From: Eunapius fragilis
Taxonomy: Eukaryota; Porifera; Demospongiae; Spongillida; Spongillidae
Direction: 5' to 3'
NCBI GenBank assembly: GCA_963681505.1
Contig: OY811978.1
Coordinates: 1,300,549-1,364,548, forward strand
DNA length: 64,000 nt
The notes under the pieces are model-generated. The model was given only the letters and a program-made list of their open reading frames with translations, was not told the origin of the DNA and did not search any database. The first letter of the stretch is position 1. Each line of letters opens with the position of its first letter. Made by a program: the position numbers and the translations under genes. Shown one piece after another: positions 25,195 through 36,697 of this stretch.

Positions 25195-25740
25195 TTCATG
25201 TACCGTTATAAGCCACCCCTCCCCCTCCTGCTCCCATCGAAAAAGATTGCTCTTGTTTTTAAAACGATCGTATATATGTGCGAACATTTAAAGAATTAAG
25301 ATACCTTGTATGGATTGGACGTTGGTAACTATCCATCATACTTGTACCATACCTTGTCTGTAATGAACATTATACATACATGTAGAATAATGTCTAAGAT
25401 CTAAAGATCCTATAACTATGGGTTAAATAAGGTGACGCATAACTAACGTCTAATTATTACATAACTATCAATTTGTAGTGTTTCCCAAAGCTGTTCCATA
25501 TGCAGAATTGGTTTCAAGCTCAATTGTATTAATCTTCTTCTGATTAAAGCCCACCACTTCATATGTGGTAGCAGTAGGGATGGAAGGAGGGGCTTCAGTA
25601 GTCATAAAGGATACTCTTGGGATGTAGCAAACACATATTATGATGGTGGCCACCAAAGCCCCCAGAGAAGAGGAGATGAGAAATGTGACTGCAAATGTTA
25701 TCCCAACAGCAGCTGAAATTGTGATAATGGAATCAGTGTC
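25195..25740 (-). repeat. Segmental duplicate: gene D last exon and 3' flank
   Basis: This stretch closely matches 55853-56405 in the same orientation. The match covers the TM/tail exon, the 3' UTR and about 250 bp of flank (for example gtctaagatctaaagatcct and ctgctcccatcgaaaa in both). It shows that genes D and G share a recent common 3' end. Confidence 0.85.
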
Positions 25741-28700
25741 TGAAACTGAAAATATAACATGGACACATAAAGAAGATCACTATCAAATGATCATCACAGT
25801 GCACTAAAATTTGTAGAACTGACAACTGTGTAATTTACTAGAAGATTGGCTGTACATATCTATGCACATCAAGCAATACACGATACAAAGTCATAGCAGT
25901 GGTAAATAATGCAGTGAACCTTGAAATTTTTCCCCAATTTCCATATTTCCGGTCACAAAGTAGTTTATATACATCCATGAATTTTAGCATAGTCTAACAA
26001 TTTTATTTCTTCACTCTATACGCAGGCCTTCCATACCATGCTGTACCAGTCATAATCTTTTATCTAATGCATGATCACCAGTCCCTCCCATTCCTTCTCC
26101 AAAGAGTGTCCATTGCACACCAGCAAGGCAATGCTGCCTCTGTATTGGGCACCACAAGTAGCATGTAATTTATATAGTGTAACCCTGTGTATCCAGTACC
26201 ATTTATATATTGTATATCATGTACATGTTCATGTATTTCCCCCTTAATAAAAACTTTACTGCATGGACAAAATAAATGCATTGAGTAACATGATTACCAT
26301 ACCTGCTGCTAAACATTTGGTACAATTCTTTGGTGCTGTAGTAGTGGAAGCACTAAAAGTAGCAGGTGGTGGTAGCCTCAGGCCAGGCCCTGCAGACAGC
26401 AAACATATGCTATATTGGTTATTTAAAATTTGCTTTTCCATAGCACAAGTTTGAATTTGCTTAGGGCATATTTGGATTGATCAGTAATTGTGCACTATGA
26501 ACATATTGTAATTTCAGCCTGACCACAATATGCTTGGGCAGCTGTGGGTACATGGAATAAATTACCTGGTGGGGTACATGTAATTCTTTAATATTTCAAC
26601 AAAAATGTGCACACTAATATTCTATTGATAAATAATACACAGCCGCTTGATTAAAATTAATATTTAATATTCCTTGTCATTCTCACTAAATAATTCTTTG
26701 TAAAAGCTTTTGCCTGATTTATATTGCAAGCATTGGGCCACTAATTTACTGGTGTACAACCTACTGATGTCTATTGAATTGAGGTCCATTGTTATAGCAC
26801 CAACATGCACATAACACTAAGAGTGCGTACCATTACATTATGCACACAGAAGTCACCTGTGCCAAACCTGTGTACATACATGAGATGTAACGTTGTATAC
26901 TGATACTGTTATTCCCAGCACAGTTGATGGCCACTGCTGAGATGTTGTAAGATGAGTCATTCCTCAGTCCAGTGAAGGTGACCATTGCAGACCCATTGGT
27001 CATGACCACAGGAGGACTGGTGGTGTAGCTACTGTTACTGATGGTGACATTGTACCTTGTGGTAAGACCACCACTGGGGGAGGGGGTCACCACCACTAGT
27101 ACCATGTCTGGACCAATGGTTTGTGCCGTAACATTTGGAGGTCCAGGAGGAGCTGAAAATATTACATAAACATATACTGGTAAAATCAATATATACTTCT
27201 GTTTATATTATAATAGTAATATGTAACTGATGTTCAATGATCAAACTACTGCAATAATTTTTGCTGTGAAACACAAGCCTGGTTATGAAGCATCAAAAAT
27301 ATGGCAGGCTGGGATAAGATCCAGCGCCATTCTCTCTAGATGCTTTGTCCTTGATAACTGAGGTGTATTGAACATTTGTGCTTTATAATGAACAAAACAG
27401 TAATAGTTAAAATTAAATTGTAATTAAATTTGTATGGTTATTCAAAGCATCTTGATGCTCGTATGAACAGAATCAGAAAGGTTTTTCTAATGTCTATTGT
27501 GAAGTTAGAGATTGTTTGTTACCATTCATTTCCATTGCCTGCTATGTTGATGATACAGTTACCATGCGCTTCATACTGTGGCCCTGACATATGTAGTACA
27601 GCCTACAGTGCTATCCAATCAATTCAAATCTACAATACCTTTTGTAAGTACCTTCTTTGCCAATACTCTTTTGCATAGCAGGCGAAATTATTATTTAAAA
27701 AAATGGTTAGTGCAGAAATCAATTTTAAGCAAACCAAATGAAAGCAATGTGAGCGGGGGGCGGGGGGGGGGGGGGGGGGGGGCATGCATATGCTCACTAT
27801 TTATAGTGCATATTTCTATAACCTCACATGTGAATACAACTGATAGAATTATGTATGCATTCATTCTGGAAAAGGCACTTAATTGAAGCAACAGGCTTAC
27901 CTATTATCATTATTTGGGTCGTATTTATGATAATAATATGACCATACACATCTCTGGTTCCAATCTGGACCAGTGATGATGTCATACTAGTGTTCACTCT
28001 CACTGTCAAGGTACTAGTCAGACATGGTGCGGATGGACCAGGATCCACATTGGTTGCTGTGTACGGTCCACAGGTCTTGGTCTCAAACCTGCAAATATCT
28101 ACAGTCTGAGTTAGAACAATGCTGTTTGGAATTCTAGAATCACTGCATGATCCACTGGGCAGGACCCATAGAGTAGAATCAATAGCCGGTACTGTCCCAG
28201 TAAAGGCCATCTTGTCCGCAGGACAAGTTACAGGAGGACATGGTAGCACTACTCCGTTGCCCCGACAAACCAATGTTTGGGCATGGACTGGGGGAAAAAA
28301 ACGTGACAATTCGCTTTGAAAATACAGACATAGTTCTGCCATGTAATATAAACTTCACTGACATCAGAACTACGTTAGGAATTGATCCGGATCGTGAAAG
28401 CATTAAGAAAACGTGACCTGCGCCTAGTATTGAGACTCGCGACCAAACGGACCGGACAACGCAGATTATGGTAGAAATCAAGGAATTAAAGACAAATCGT
28501 TCACGTCTAATACAATGTATGGGGAAATATGCATTATCGCGAATCGAGCGAGGAAATGTGCATTAGCTTTGCATTGAGCGGTGTCTCCCATAATGGATAA
28601 GGAGGTAAAAATTAATGAACAAAACAAATCAATACTCTATGCACCGAATTTGAAACGATTTGAACCCCTTTACTGGACGATGTGGCGGTTTTAAACCCCA

Positions 28701-30394
28701 TGCGCGTGAGGTATCGGACCTTGTAACGCCACCACGGAGCTTTACTAAGCCATGAAATCTAGAGAAATGGTGTAGTATGAAGTGCCGAAAATAGGTACCG
28801 CGTCAGTGCTTACCGGTGTAGGAGCGATTTGGCTCCCCCAGCCCCCCCCGGGAAATTGGCCCCACCGGCCCCAAAACGCTAGTGATTTGGATCCCCTCAT
28901 GGGCCCCATTTCGCTAGGATTTTTGGCCCCAGGAGGGCCCCCTTTGCTAACGTACAGTACATATACCACTTTGCCGTCTGATGCTTTCATGCATGCATGA
29001 TGTCATTCAGTCTGCATGAACAACGTAAGTACACACGCATGCGTGCCACCTGCACACTCTCTCTAGTTATCCAGCTGCTATGAGCGTTACAGGAGAGACT
29101 GTAGAGTGCGACGCATCTGCTTCAAAGTACTCGTATAGCGTTATTTTTGAATATGTCACAAATGCGCTCTATCCGTCGGATGTGAGCAAGGAATACAAAC
29201 CGGGACTTCGAAAGCGAGCTGCGTTTTTCAGTGTTGAAGTTTTCATTTGTACTATGTAGGTGGCAAAACTAATCAACGCCCGAGGATGGTCATTGAAATG
29301 GAGGAAGACCAACTGAGAATTGTAAAGACCGTTCATGAAGAAGGTCATCTGGGTAGAGACAAAACGCTTGCTCAGATCAGCGACAAATACTACTGGCCTG
29401 AGCTGTACAATCAAGTGTGGTTACAATCATGGTTACAGCATGCTTGTAGTTGATATTCTTTAACACCCAGCTCAGTTCGTGTGAACGTTGTCAAAGGATT
29501 AATCCAAAGTTATATGCTGCAATAGGAGATAGCTTAAAGACTCTTATTTTTGATCAAGGCAGGATGCGTTCCCATCTGCATGCTATCCTGTTTTGAATGA
29601 AGTGAACTAACACCATTTCCTCTGGCAACTACCATAACAGATACCATCAGGAGGTGTGCACTGAGGCATCATGTCAGTATCCTTCACTGCACCTGCAGAA
29701 TGCCTGAATCAGGCAAAATGATTCAGTGGGACAATGGTACCACTATGTATTGTGCATCTATTAAAAGGGCACCAAAACAGTGCGCTTGAAAGACAAATAG
29801 TTCTTTGGAAGTATATGCATATTACACGTAACTAGCTTCAAGACCATGCACCCTATTTCTAAGTGTACCTTATATGCATTGAACCAATATGAATTAATGT
29901 GGGGTCCCTATTTCACTAAGGGGTACCGAATCGCTAGTGAAATGGGGCCTTGCGGGGGTCCCAGTTCCCTAGCGTTATTAGGCCGGCCGGCCCCTAATCG
30001 CTAGGGAAATGGGGCCGGGGGGACCTATTTATAGTGGTGGGGGGGGGGGGGGGGAGGGGGGGGGGGGCTACATCGCTACAACACCGGTAGTATGGAAACT
30101 ATAGTGATTCTAGAGTAAGAATATTTTCAGTATGCATGTGTATAGAAGGTGGGCAATTTTCTCGTGAGCTGTCCGATACGATTATTAAATATAATTATTG
30201 TATTACTATGCTGGTTTTAACATACGATTAGAAACAAAAACTGTGTTCAAAAAATAATGGAGATGTGCTATATCAAATTAACATCTGAGCAAAGAGCGGC
30301 ATGACAAAATATTGGCATCATCAGCAAATTTATATTATGTAATGCTAAGCTTACCCCTGGTGACACAGTAGAGAAGAAATAATATCGGCTTCAT
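25468..30394 (-). CDS. Gene D: Ig-like/FN3 receptor with ITSM-like tail, 5 exons
   Basis: Minus-strand exons 30394-30355, 28287-27901, 27152-26880, 26389-26303 and 25739-25468 join at phase 1 to 352 residues. The signal peptide is short (MKPILFLLYCVTR). Residues 14-142 are the Ig-like module (LVCRGNG, CPPVTCPADKMAFTGT, KTCG, PCL). Residues 143-233 are FN3 (APPGPPNV to AVAINCAGN). Residues 234-262 form a Pro/Thr stalk with two Cys, the TM helix is about 274-299, and the tail is 301-352. The tail has TTYEVV at 320-325, which fits the immunoreceptor switch pattern TxYxx(V/I), and SAYGTAL near the end. Intron 1 (about 2.1 kb) contains a TIR element with a broken integrase-like gene. FN3 is almost identical to that of genes E and G. 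Role inferred: cell-surface recognition with tyrosine-based signalling. Confidence 0.85.
27756..27782. repeat. G-run downstream of gene D Ig exon
   Basis: A run of about 26 G with one C, inside gene D intron 2. Confidence 0.95.
28380..28470 (+). repeat. Dispersed core repeat, copy 1 (diverged)
   Basis: ggaattgatccggatcgtga then cattaagaaaacgtgacc is related to the stretches at 40516, 44577, 47870 and (reverse) 55745. They share a pattern of tcgtgaa..cattaaaaaa.cgcgacc. It lies in gene D intron 1. Confidence 0.5.
29080..29560 (+). pseudogene. Integrase zinc-binding (H2C2-type) domain relic
   Basis: A frame from the ATG at 29080 reads SVIFEYVTNALYP..KPGLRKRAAFF. After a frameshift near 29240, a second frame continues with YYVGGK, then VHEEGHLGRDKTLAQI and YYWPELYNQV. 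A stop follows near 29452, then CERCQRINPKL in the remaining part. This is the H..H..C..C zinc-binding region and the characteristic YYWP motif of gypsy/Ginger-type integrases and their host-derived relatives. The DDE catalytic core is not visible. At least one frameshift and one stop make it a dead copy. Confidence 0.8.
30040..30067. repeat. G-run
   Basis: About 14 G, an A, then about 12 G, at the right end of the TIR element. Confidence 0.95.
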
Positions 30395-30934
30395 AGTCTA
30401 CAAGAAGAGCAGAATAAATTAGGGCATACACTATTCCCATACTCATTGTACTTGCCATGCAGCTATCATGCATGACCAAGGCGATCACCATTTTCATAAC
30501 TTTAAATCCATTGCCGGTTATTCCCACTGAAAGATGCCATACTAGTTCTTTATATGCACATGCGAGTAAAAAGAGCCAGGTGAAACCCGTACATATGTGA
30601 GAATAAATGACACCTCAGTGTTTTTTTTTTCTATGTACCTCAGTGTTTTTTTTTTTCTGTGTATGTTACTGTAATTGTTGTATAGTTATTTTACATGCAG
30701 TTATTACTTGTGGTGCCATTTTTCTCGGAGTCGTCCAATATAGTTTATTCCATTTTATTCTATATTTTGCCACATTTCAGTTGCCAGACTTGTGAAGGCA
30801 GCTTCATTAATTATTTAATAGCTACGGCCTCACTTTTTATATTAATCGCATTGTATAGTGTACGAAGAAAGACCCATGCAACATATAATTATGCCGGTAA
30901 ACCGGATAGAAATTAAAGCATAACACGAAACCTA
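30395..30934. other. Upstream flank of gene D, no gene seen
   Basis: Should hold the promoter of gene D on the minus strand. Two t-runs near 30622 and 30645 are part of a 26-bp direct repeat (cctcagtgttttttttttct). Confidence 0.4.
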
Positions 30935-31210
30935 TAGAGCTCTTTCATGGTCATATGACGGGTGGGTTTTAATTGCGTTAATTGCTTTATTTGCTTTATT
31001 GTCCGCCATATAGGTGCTCGGAAATATAGTTTTGGTACTTTTGATACGGGGCACAAGTATTTTTACGAAAGTTAGTCATGTGTTAGACCACAATAATATA
31101 TATTTAAACGACGCTCTGAAGTAATCCCATACTTCTCCGAGCACCAATATGGCGGAGAAGATGAATGCTATTATATTAAGTCACGCGATGAAAGAGCTCT
31201 ATAGTTCCGT
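30935..31210. mobile_element. Foldback/MITE, tatagagctctttcat ends
   Basis: Ends aacctatagagctctttcat and atgaaagagctctatagtt are inverted. A second inner pair (gccatataggtgctcgga / tccgagcaccaatatggc) is also inverted. An internal segment (gtcatgtgttagaccacaat, tatatatttaaacgac) recurs at 42119-42172. Confidence 0.8.
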
Positions 31211-32436
31211 TTTAAAATCTACCTGCATTGATCACGGGGCTATAATGAAGCGTCGCTAGGGATCATTTAATCTTTCTAGCAAAGTACTTTATGTTTATTA
31301 CTTTCAGTTTTTTAATGCATGCGTGTGTGTAATAACCATGCAGATGCAATTATATTAATAACCTGCATCAACAATAATTCACCAAAGCGGACTTCGTTAT
31401 GTAAACCGCACTTAGCCTTAATTTCGTACATTCGCACTCTGCTGGCAAACGCAGTTGGCCCTTATATTTGGACTCTTCCTACTCACCTGCCCCGCCCCCA
31501 CCTCCTGATTCAAATTCTCATGTGGTTGTGTCCTCTGTGACTGTGTGAAGGATGGGGTTGTGTGGTTATGACCTCACCTACCCACACCCCATCGAAAAAA
31601 GCTCAGAACTACAATGCATGTTCAAACGCGTAACTCGTGACCGTGAGGAGGTTTAAAAATCACTCATGAGTATCATTTCTGAAATGCCGCTGTAAACGTT
31701 TCGCGGAAGCGTTAACGCGCTTATAAAACATTTATCTTTTTATTTGTATTCTTTCGATGGGGAAAGAAGGAGGGGACATATAATATTATAATATTTAAAA
31801 TATTATATATATTCTATATGGACTAACCGTTCGGCGAGTTATGTCAGTGACTTGAGCCGCCTGGCAGAGCAAAGTTTCCTCGGTCTACACTGCATCAGCA
31901 AGATACCGTTGGGCTCGGTATAAAATTTTGCTAATTATAATCCATTAATGATGTCATCTGTGCACGGACTTTCAATTTCAATGCATTGAAAAGTTGGACA
32001 TTAGCTATCCGCCCATGTTGATGTTAATAACTACCTAGTTACCTACTACGTATCGACCTGCATGGCAACCACATGCGAGTGGAATTCGATTGCTTTGCTA
32101 ATAGTCTGGTGCATGGTTGTAGTGTTGCACATAAATAACCGGCTAATGGTAGCTCTCCTGCATGGTGAGAATGTACTGTTACAAGTGCAAGTCCTGTCTT
32201 GGCAGCAAAAAATACCCTTTTCGAATAGGGTATTGTTAATACTGATGGTATTTTTTGAGAGACATTTTTTCGACAACCCTAATTAATTTTTAACATACAT
32301 TTCTCTTGTAAGGCAAGTAATGTCTAGATATCGTCCCGTACCACACCCACAATCGCTTGCAGTATAATATACTGCAATCTTCACTGTTATGTAACACTTA
32401 TGTTGCCGTATTAATGGTTATGGCTGCCCTGCACAG
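31211..32436. other. No gene seen
   Basis: AT-rich, only short frames. The small overlapping ORFs at 32046-32286 on both strands have no domain signature. Confidence 0.4.
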
Positions 32437-32960
32437 GTGCAACGTTTGCCAACTACAGGAAAATTTTTTTGCTTTCCATTAATGGAAATAATACTGGGAA
32501 TAGCGCAATTCCCGGTCAAAAACCCATTGATGGGAACGTGGATCAAAATCGCGTATGGGTTTTTTCATGTGGTTTTATCAAAATCCCACTTTGAAATAAT
32601 GTTTCCGCGTATGGAATTCCTCTCTTTTCATCCTGGTATTTTACAAATACCATTACACGCGGGATTCTTCATGTTGCACCACTTTGACACCCTGGGTGTT
32701 TATCTTACTCCAGTTGTGGGATTTTCTAATATCCATCATGGAGTTTCTCTTTTCCCTTACTTTCCACCATGGTTTTTAAATTTCCACCCTTGTCCCCTTA
32801 CTGGTTTCTGTTATTACCACCCTAGTTTGCTTCATGAATTCCGCCATGGTTTCTCTGGGAATTCCGTTTTGGTTTCTCTTATTTCCCCGTGTATTCCGTT
32901 TCTTTGTTGTCAGATGTGTTTGTTGCATACCTTCTTTTCTTCTTTTAAAACAACAATGAT
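32437..32960. repeat. Degenerate array of ggaattcc / atcccatgg-type words
   Basis: The 195-codon plus-strand frame here (32437-33024) is rich in Phe, His and Pro and has no domain. The DNA consists of loosely repeated palindromic words (gggaat, aaatccca, catggaatt) spaced about 20-40 bp. A similar array in the opposite sense lies at 37190-37570. I treat both as degenerate satellite-like repeat rather than genes. Confidence 0.4.
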
Positions 32961-33375
32961 CTTATGTGATTTACACTGTCCACCCAAATGCATTGATAAT
33001 ATGCATACATCATTGGGATGGTGAAAATGATTGAGATGCAGCATATATTATCCATTCCGACACTTTTACATACACAATTCATACATGTATATGAACATTG
33101 ATAACAATGTCATCATTCTGAAGGTTGCAACTATGCTATCTACTCACAAAAACTATGACAAGTTATTTCAGGATTTCATCTTTGAGCAACGCTTACAGCT
33201 CCAAGTGACTGCTGTAATCTGTGAAATGTTAGACTATTAATGGCAATTATATACAAAATGTGAATTAAAGAAAACCTTATTGAAAAATTGATGTTGAAAC
33301 AGCTGTGAGAGACTTCATTTTCAGCTTGTCTATTACTTCTGTAAGCCACCAGCTTTCACTTGCTCCATACTTTCA

Positions 33376-34009
33376 TGCGGCACAATAATATAAGAGATTC
33401 ATCAATTTCCTGCTCTGTGAAGTTGTAGACTTAACAGCAAACGTTCTCACAGAAATTTGCCACAACGTTGGGATCGAGTCACCACTACAGTCAGTAAATG
33501 ATGAACATTTTTGTCATAAAACTGCAAATTCTGAAAATGGTGCGTGGTTAGACATTGCAGCTGACACATTTTGGGGAAATGACAGACAAAGGACTTTCTC
33601 TGACATACGAATATTTAACCCACATGCCTCATCTTATCGTAATAAGTCCACAATGCAGTGCTACAGGTCGAATGAGCAAGAGAAGAAGCGGGCATATGAA
33701 GAGAGGGTGAGAGAAATGGAGCATGGCTCCTTTGCACTCCTTGTGATTTCTATCTTAGGAGGCATGGGTCCAATAGCCACAACTGTATACAAAAGAATGG
33801 CCTCACTCATAGCTGAAAAACATAATCATCCATACAGCACTACTCTATTTTGGCTAAGATGCAAGCTGAATTTTTCGCTATTGCGATCTGCCATAATGTG
33901 CATCAGAGGCTTGAGGTCCTCTTACCACAGATCAAAAAACATGTTCTACGAGGCCATTGACCTTTCCTACTCAGAAAGCAGGATGTATAATTGTACACAG
34001 AAGTCCTAA
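33376..34009 (+). pseudogene. Retroelement post-RT C-terminal domain, 5'-truncated
   Basis: A frame open from about 33376 to the stop at 34007-34009 (about 210 codons) contains ICHNVGIESPLQ, WLDIAADTFWG, DIRIFNPHA, EEREVREMEHGSF-like EERVREMEHGSFALL, GGMGP and LLRSAIMCIRGLRSS. I recognise this as the conserved C-terminal region that follows reverse transcriptase in a class of invertebrate retroelement proteins; the aspartates may belong to an endonuclease-like fold (inference). There is no RT upstream and no intact start, so this is a 5'-truncated copy, as target-primed reverse transcription often leaves. Confidence 0.65.
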
Positions 34010-35029
34010 TGCGTCTTTCATTAATGTATTTCATATATGCTGTTATGTATGTCATTCATTTTTTTGTTTTTTTTTTTAAGTTCAGTATTTTCCCTGCTTT
34101 ACGTACATGTATGCACATGTACTAGGTAAAAATAAAAATAAAAAACAACTTTCTGTAATCAGCTCACCCAACTTGCATGCCACATGCTTCCAGCATCACC
34201 AAAGAAAAACGGAGGTATATCCAACCTATTCAGACTAGGTACTTGAACATTTTTTTCAAATCGCAATTGTCCTGGGGGCAGAGGAAAGAGGGGAAGGGGG
34301 GGGCACACCAACATCTAATCCCTCCTGACTGACCTGGAACCGCTTTATGAACTTTGACCTTTTTGCTGCCTCTATGTGGGAATCTAAAGTTACCCTATGT
34401 TTACCTAGCTAGAATTAGAGATCCTGAAGAGACTTGCAATTACGTTAGATGCAGCTATAATGTTTGAACAACAAAGTATCACTATTCAGCTTTTTTTCAA
34501 TGTCCTTTTTCTACCACTCTGAACATATGTACTGGGTCACACTGAATGTGTTTCATTGATTTTTTTAACCCATCAAAACCCCCTGTACATACCCCCTTGA
34601 CGTTCCCGCATGTGTCATGAATGGTTAAAATAGAAGACTGCATATGCAGAAACAAGGTCAACGTTTTCACTGCATGATATTGCTCTTAAAATCATCAATA
34701 CACTTCTCCAAATCAGCAGCAGTCTTCCATACATGAAATACAATTTAAAATGCAAATTGGTAACCATATCTTAAACCTATTATATCGATTTCTCAGGTGC
34801 ACTATATGGGTCTGTGGACCAGACCACCCATAAAACAAGCCTTGCGCATCATCCAAGAGTTACGAAATTTTAAGGACTTGACTTCTAGTGCTCAACCTAC
34901 ATGTAACTGAACTCTAAATTCCTGCCTCTCAAAGGATTAGGTGCTTTTTAATTAGAATTGCTCGACACAGAACCTTCGCGGTTGAAAGCAGAAAACACTT
35001 CTTAAGGCATATTGGTACGCAAAAAAACC
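34010..35029. other. No gene seen
   Basis: AT-rich sequence with a short G-run near 34280-34302. Nothing recognised. Confidence 0.4.
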
Positions 35030-35447
35030 TCCTCCTCCTCCTCCTCCTCCTCCTCCTCCTCCTCCTTCTCCTCCTCTCCTCCTCCTCCTCCTCCTCCTCC
35101 TCCTCCTCCTCCTCCTCCTCCTCCTCCTCCTCCTCCTCCTCCTCCTCCTCCTCCTCCTCCTCCTCCTCCTCCTCCTCCTCCTCCTCCTCCTCCTCCTCCT
35201 CCTCCTCCTCCTCCTCCTCCTCCTCCTCCTCCTCCTCCTCCTCCTCCTCCTCCTCCTCCTCCTCCTCCTCCTCCTCCTCCTCCTCCTCCTCCTCCTCCTC
35301 CTCCTCCTCCTCTCTTCTTCTTCTTCTTCTTCTTCTTCTTCTTCTTCTTCTTCTTCTTCTTCTTCTTCTTCTTCTTCTTCTTCTTCTTCTTCTTCTTCTT
35401 CTTCTTCTTCTTCTTCTTCTTCTTCTTCTTCTTCTTCTTCTTCTTCT
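35030..35447. repeat. Trinucleotide expansion (CTC)n(CTT)n, about 420 bp
   Basis: Nearly pure ctc repeats to about 35311, then ctt repeats to 35447; on the minus strand it is pure polypurine (GAG then GAA). The interruption near 35066-35077 is the only irregularity. It would read as Glu or Arg runs on one strand and Pro, Ser or Phe runs on the other; none is a gene. It sits exactly where the related elements at 40716 and 48090 have short ctt/gtc runs. Confidence 0.97.
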
Positions 35448-35847
35448 CGGGTGAGTATAACTCGAGATAGGAATGGTTTTAAAGAGCGCCAATTATACCA
35501 ATCGCTTTAGAATCTCCTGGAAGGACATATTCAACTATCAGATATAGCATAAAACTGACATATGTAATCATTACGTAATGCGGAATGTTAAATTGAAGCG
35601 TTCCCATGGCAACATTACATATATTTAGAAAGCAATTTTGTTCACCCCTTTTGGGTAGCGATGTTTTCAAAATGCCTTCCCGTCAACAAAGAGGAGAGCG
35701 AAGCAATGAGGGGAATACCTCCAAAGTCGAGACGATGAGTTCGAGTTCTCCCACGTTCCGTACAGTGATCCCAAACAAAAGCGTCCGGTAATTGAAGCGG
35801 GGGGGGGGGGGGGGGGCACTTTCCAGTATTAATATGATAAAAGAATA
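35448..35847 (+). mobile_element. Composite element body with MPSRQ stub and G-run
   Basis: After the trinucleotide run comes ctcgggtgagtataactc, then gataggaatggtt, then cataaaactgacatatgtaa with cattacgtaatgcg, then an ATG at 35671 reading MPSRQQRGERSNEGNTS and a stop at 35789, then a G-run at 35799-35817. The same order is present at 40740-41058 and, more diverged, at 48110-48230. The stub resembles the start of the basic transposon protein at 149. Confidence 0.7.
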
Positions 35848-36142
35848 GAGGAAACAAGTAAAGAAAAACATTCTCTAATGAGAAAGTTGGTGGGATATAG
35901 GAAATTGGAGGCAAAGGTGGTGTAAAAAGGAGGGGAACAAGGTTTTGAGAAAAGAAAAATGAGACAAAAATCCTATATTATGTAACATGTAACAACCAAA
36001 AGAAGTGCTAAATATAGGATTTTTGTCTCATTTACCTTTTCTCAAAACCTTGTTCCCCTCCTTTTTACATCACCTTTGCCTCCAATTCCTATATCCCACC
36101 AACTTTCTCGTTAGAGAATGTTTTTCTTTACTTGTGTAACTA
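35848..36142. mobile_element. MITE family 1, copy b (full, palindromic)
   Basis: Arms begin acaagtaaagaaaaacattc and end with its reverse complement. The two arms pair for almost the whole length (gagaaagttggtgggatata, gaacaaggttttgagaaaag), leaving a centre of about 60 bp around aagtgctaaatatagg. Confidence 0.95.
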
Positions 36143-36632
36143 CTCATTTTGGACCATTGTTGTGTACCATACGTACTGATATATGACGTGAAGCGATCAC
36201 TACTAACGCATGCACACTCAGGAGACATTACAAATACAGCGTGCGTGCAACCCAGGCATGGAGATATCTATCGCCATATCGACAATGCATGGCTACGTGC
36301 TAATCGATCGATTTAGCGCGCATACTTGGGCCATTTAGCTGCGTTGAAGATATCACTACATGACCTTCACAGGGTAAACACGCGTAGAATCTTTCGCGCA
36401 TGATTTATGCTTAAAAATCAGATGACAGATCGAAAAATTATTGACGATTAATTTCCGCAAGTTAGAAATCATTACTATATTTGCCATTAGTTAGATTCCA
36501 TTGAGAAATCAACTGTCATTTCCACTGTGAAATCTCTAAGAATCATAAGTCGAATTGTATTAGATTCTCAATTGTAAATTCTTTTGTGGAATAATCATAA
36601 AATCAGTATCGCATTCATTTGATACATGCACA
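36143..36632. other. No gene seen
   Basis: AT-rich sequence without supported features. Confidence 0.4.
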
Positions 36633-36659
36633 TCATGGGCGTCCCCAGCTTTTCTGGAA

Positions 36660-36697
<38 letters not shown>

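Larger units (their letters stand above)
28812..30095. mobile_element. TIR element in gene D intron 1, Ginger/gypsy-integrase-like relic
   Basis: The left end (taccggtgtaggagcgattt, then C-runs and ggccccatttcgctagg words) is matched in reverse complement at 29895-30095 (ggaaatggggcc, G-runs, ctacatcgctacaacaccggta). The ends are GC-rich and internally repetitive. The interior carries the integrase-like pseudogene at 29080-29560. This arrangement is what Ginger-type DNA transposons have (gypsy-like integrase with TIRs), but only a fragment remains. Target duplications were not resolved. Confidence 0.5.

Noticed and set aside
32437-33024. 195-codon plus ORF as a host gene
   Set aside because: Phe/His/Pro-rich product without domain, in degenerate repeat DNA similar to 37190-37570.
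34929-35492. Minus-strand ORF of Arg and Glu runs
   Set aside because: Pure trinucleotide repeat inside a transposon; length and composition follow from the DNA repeat.
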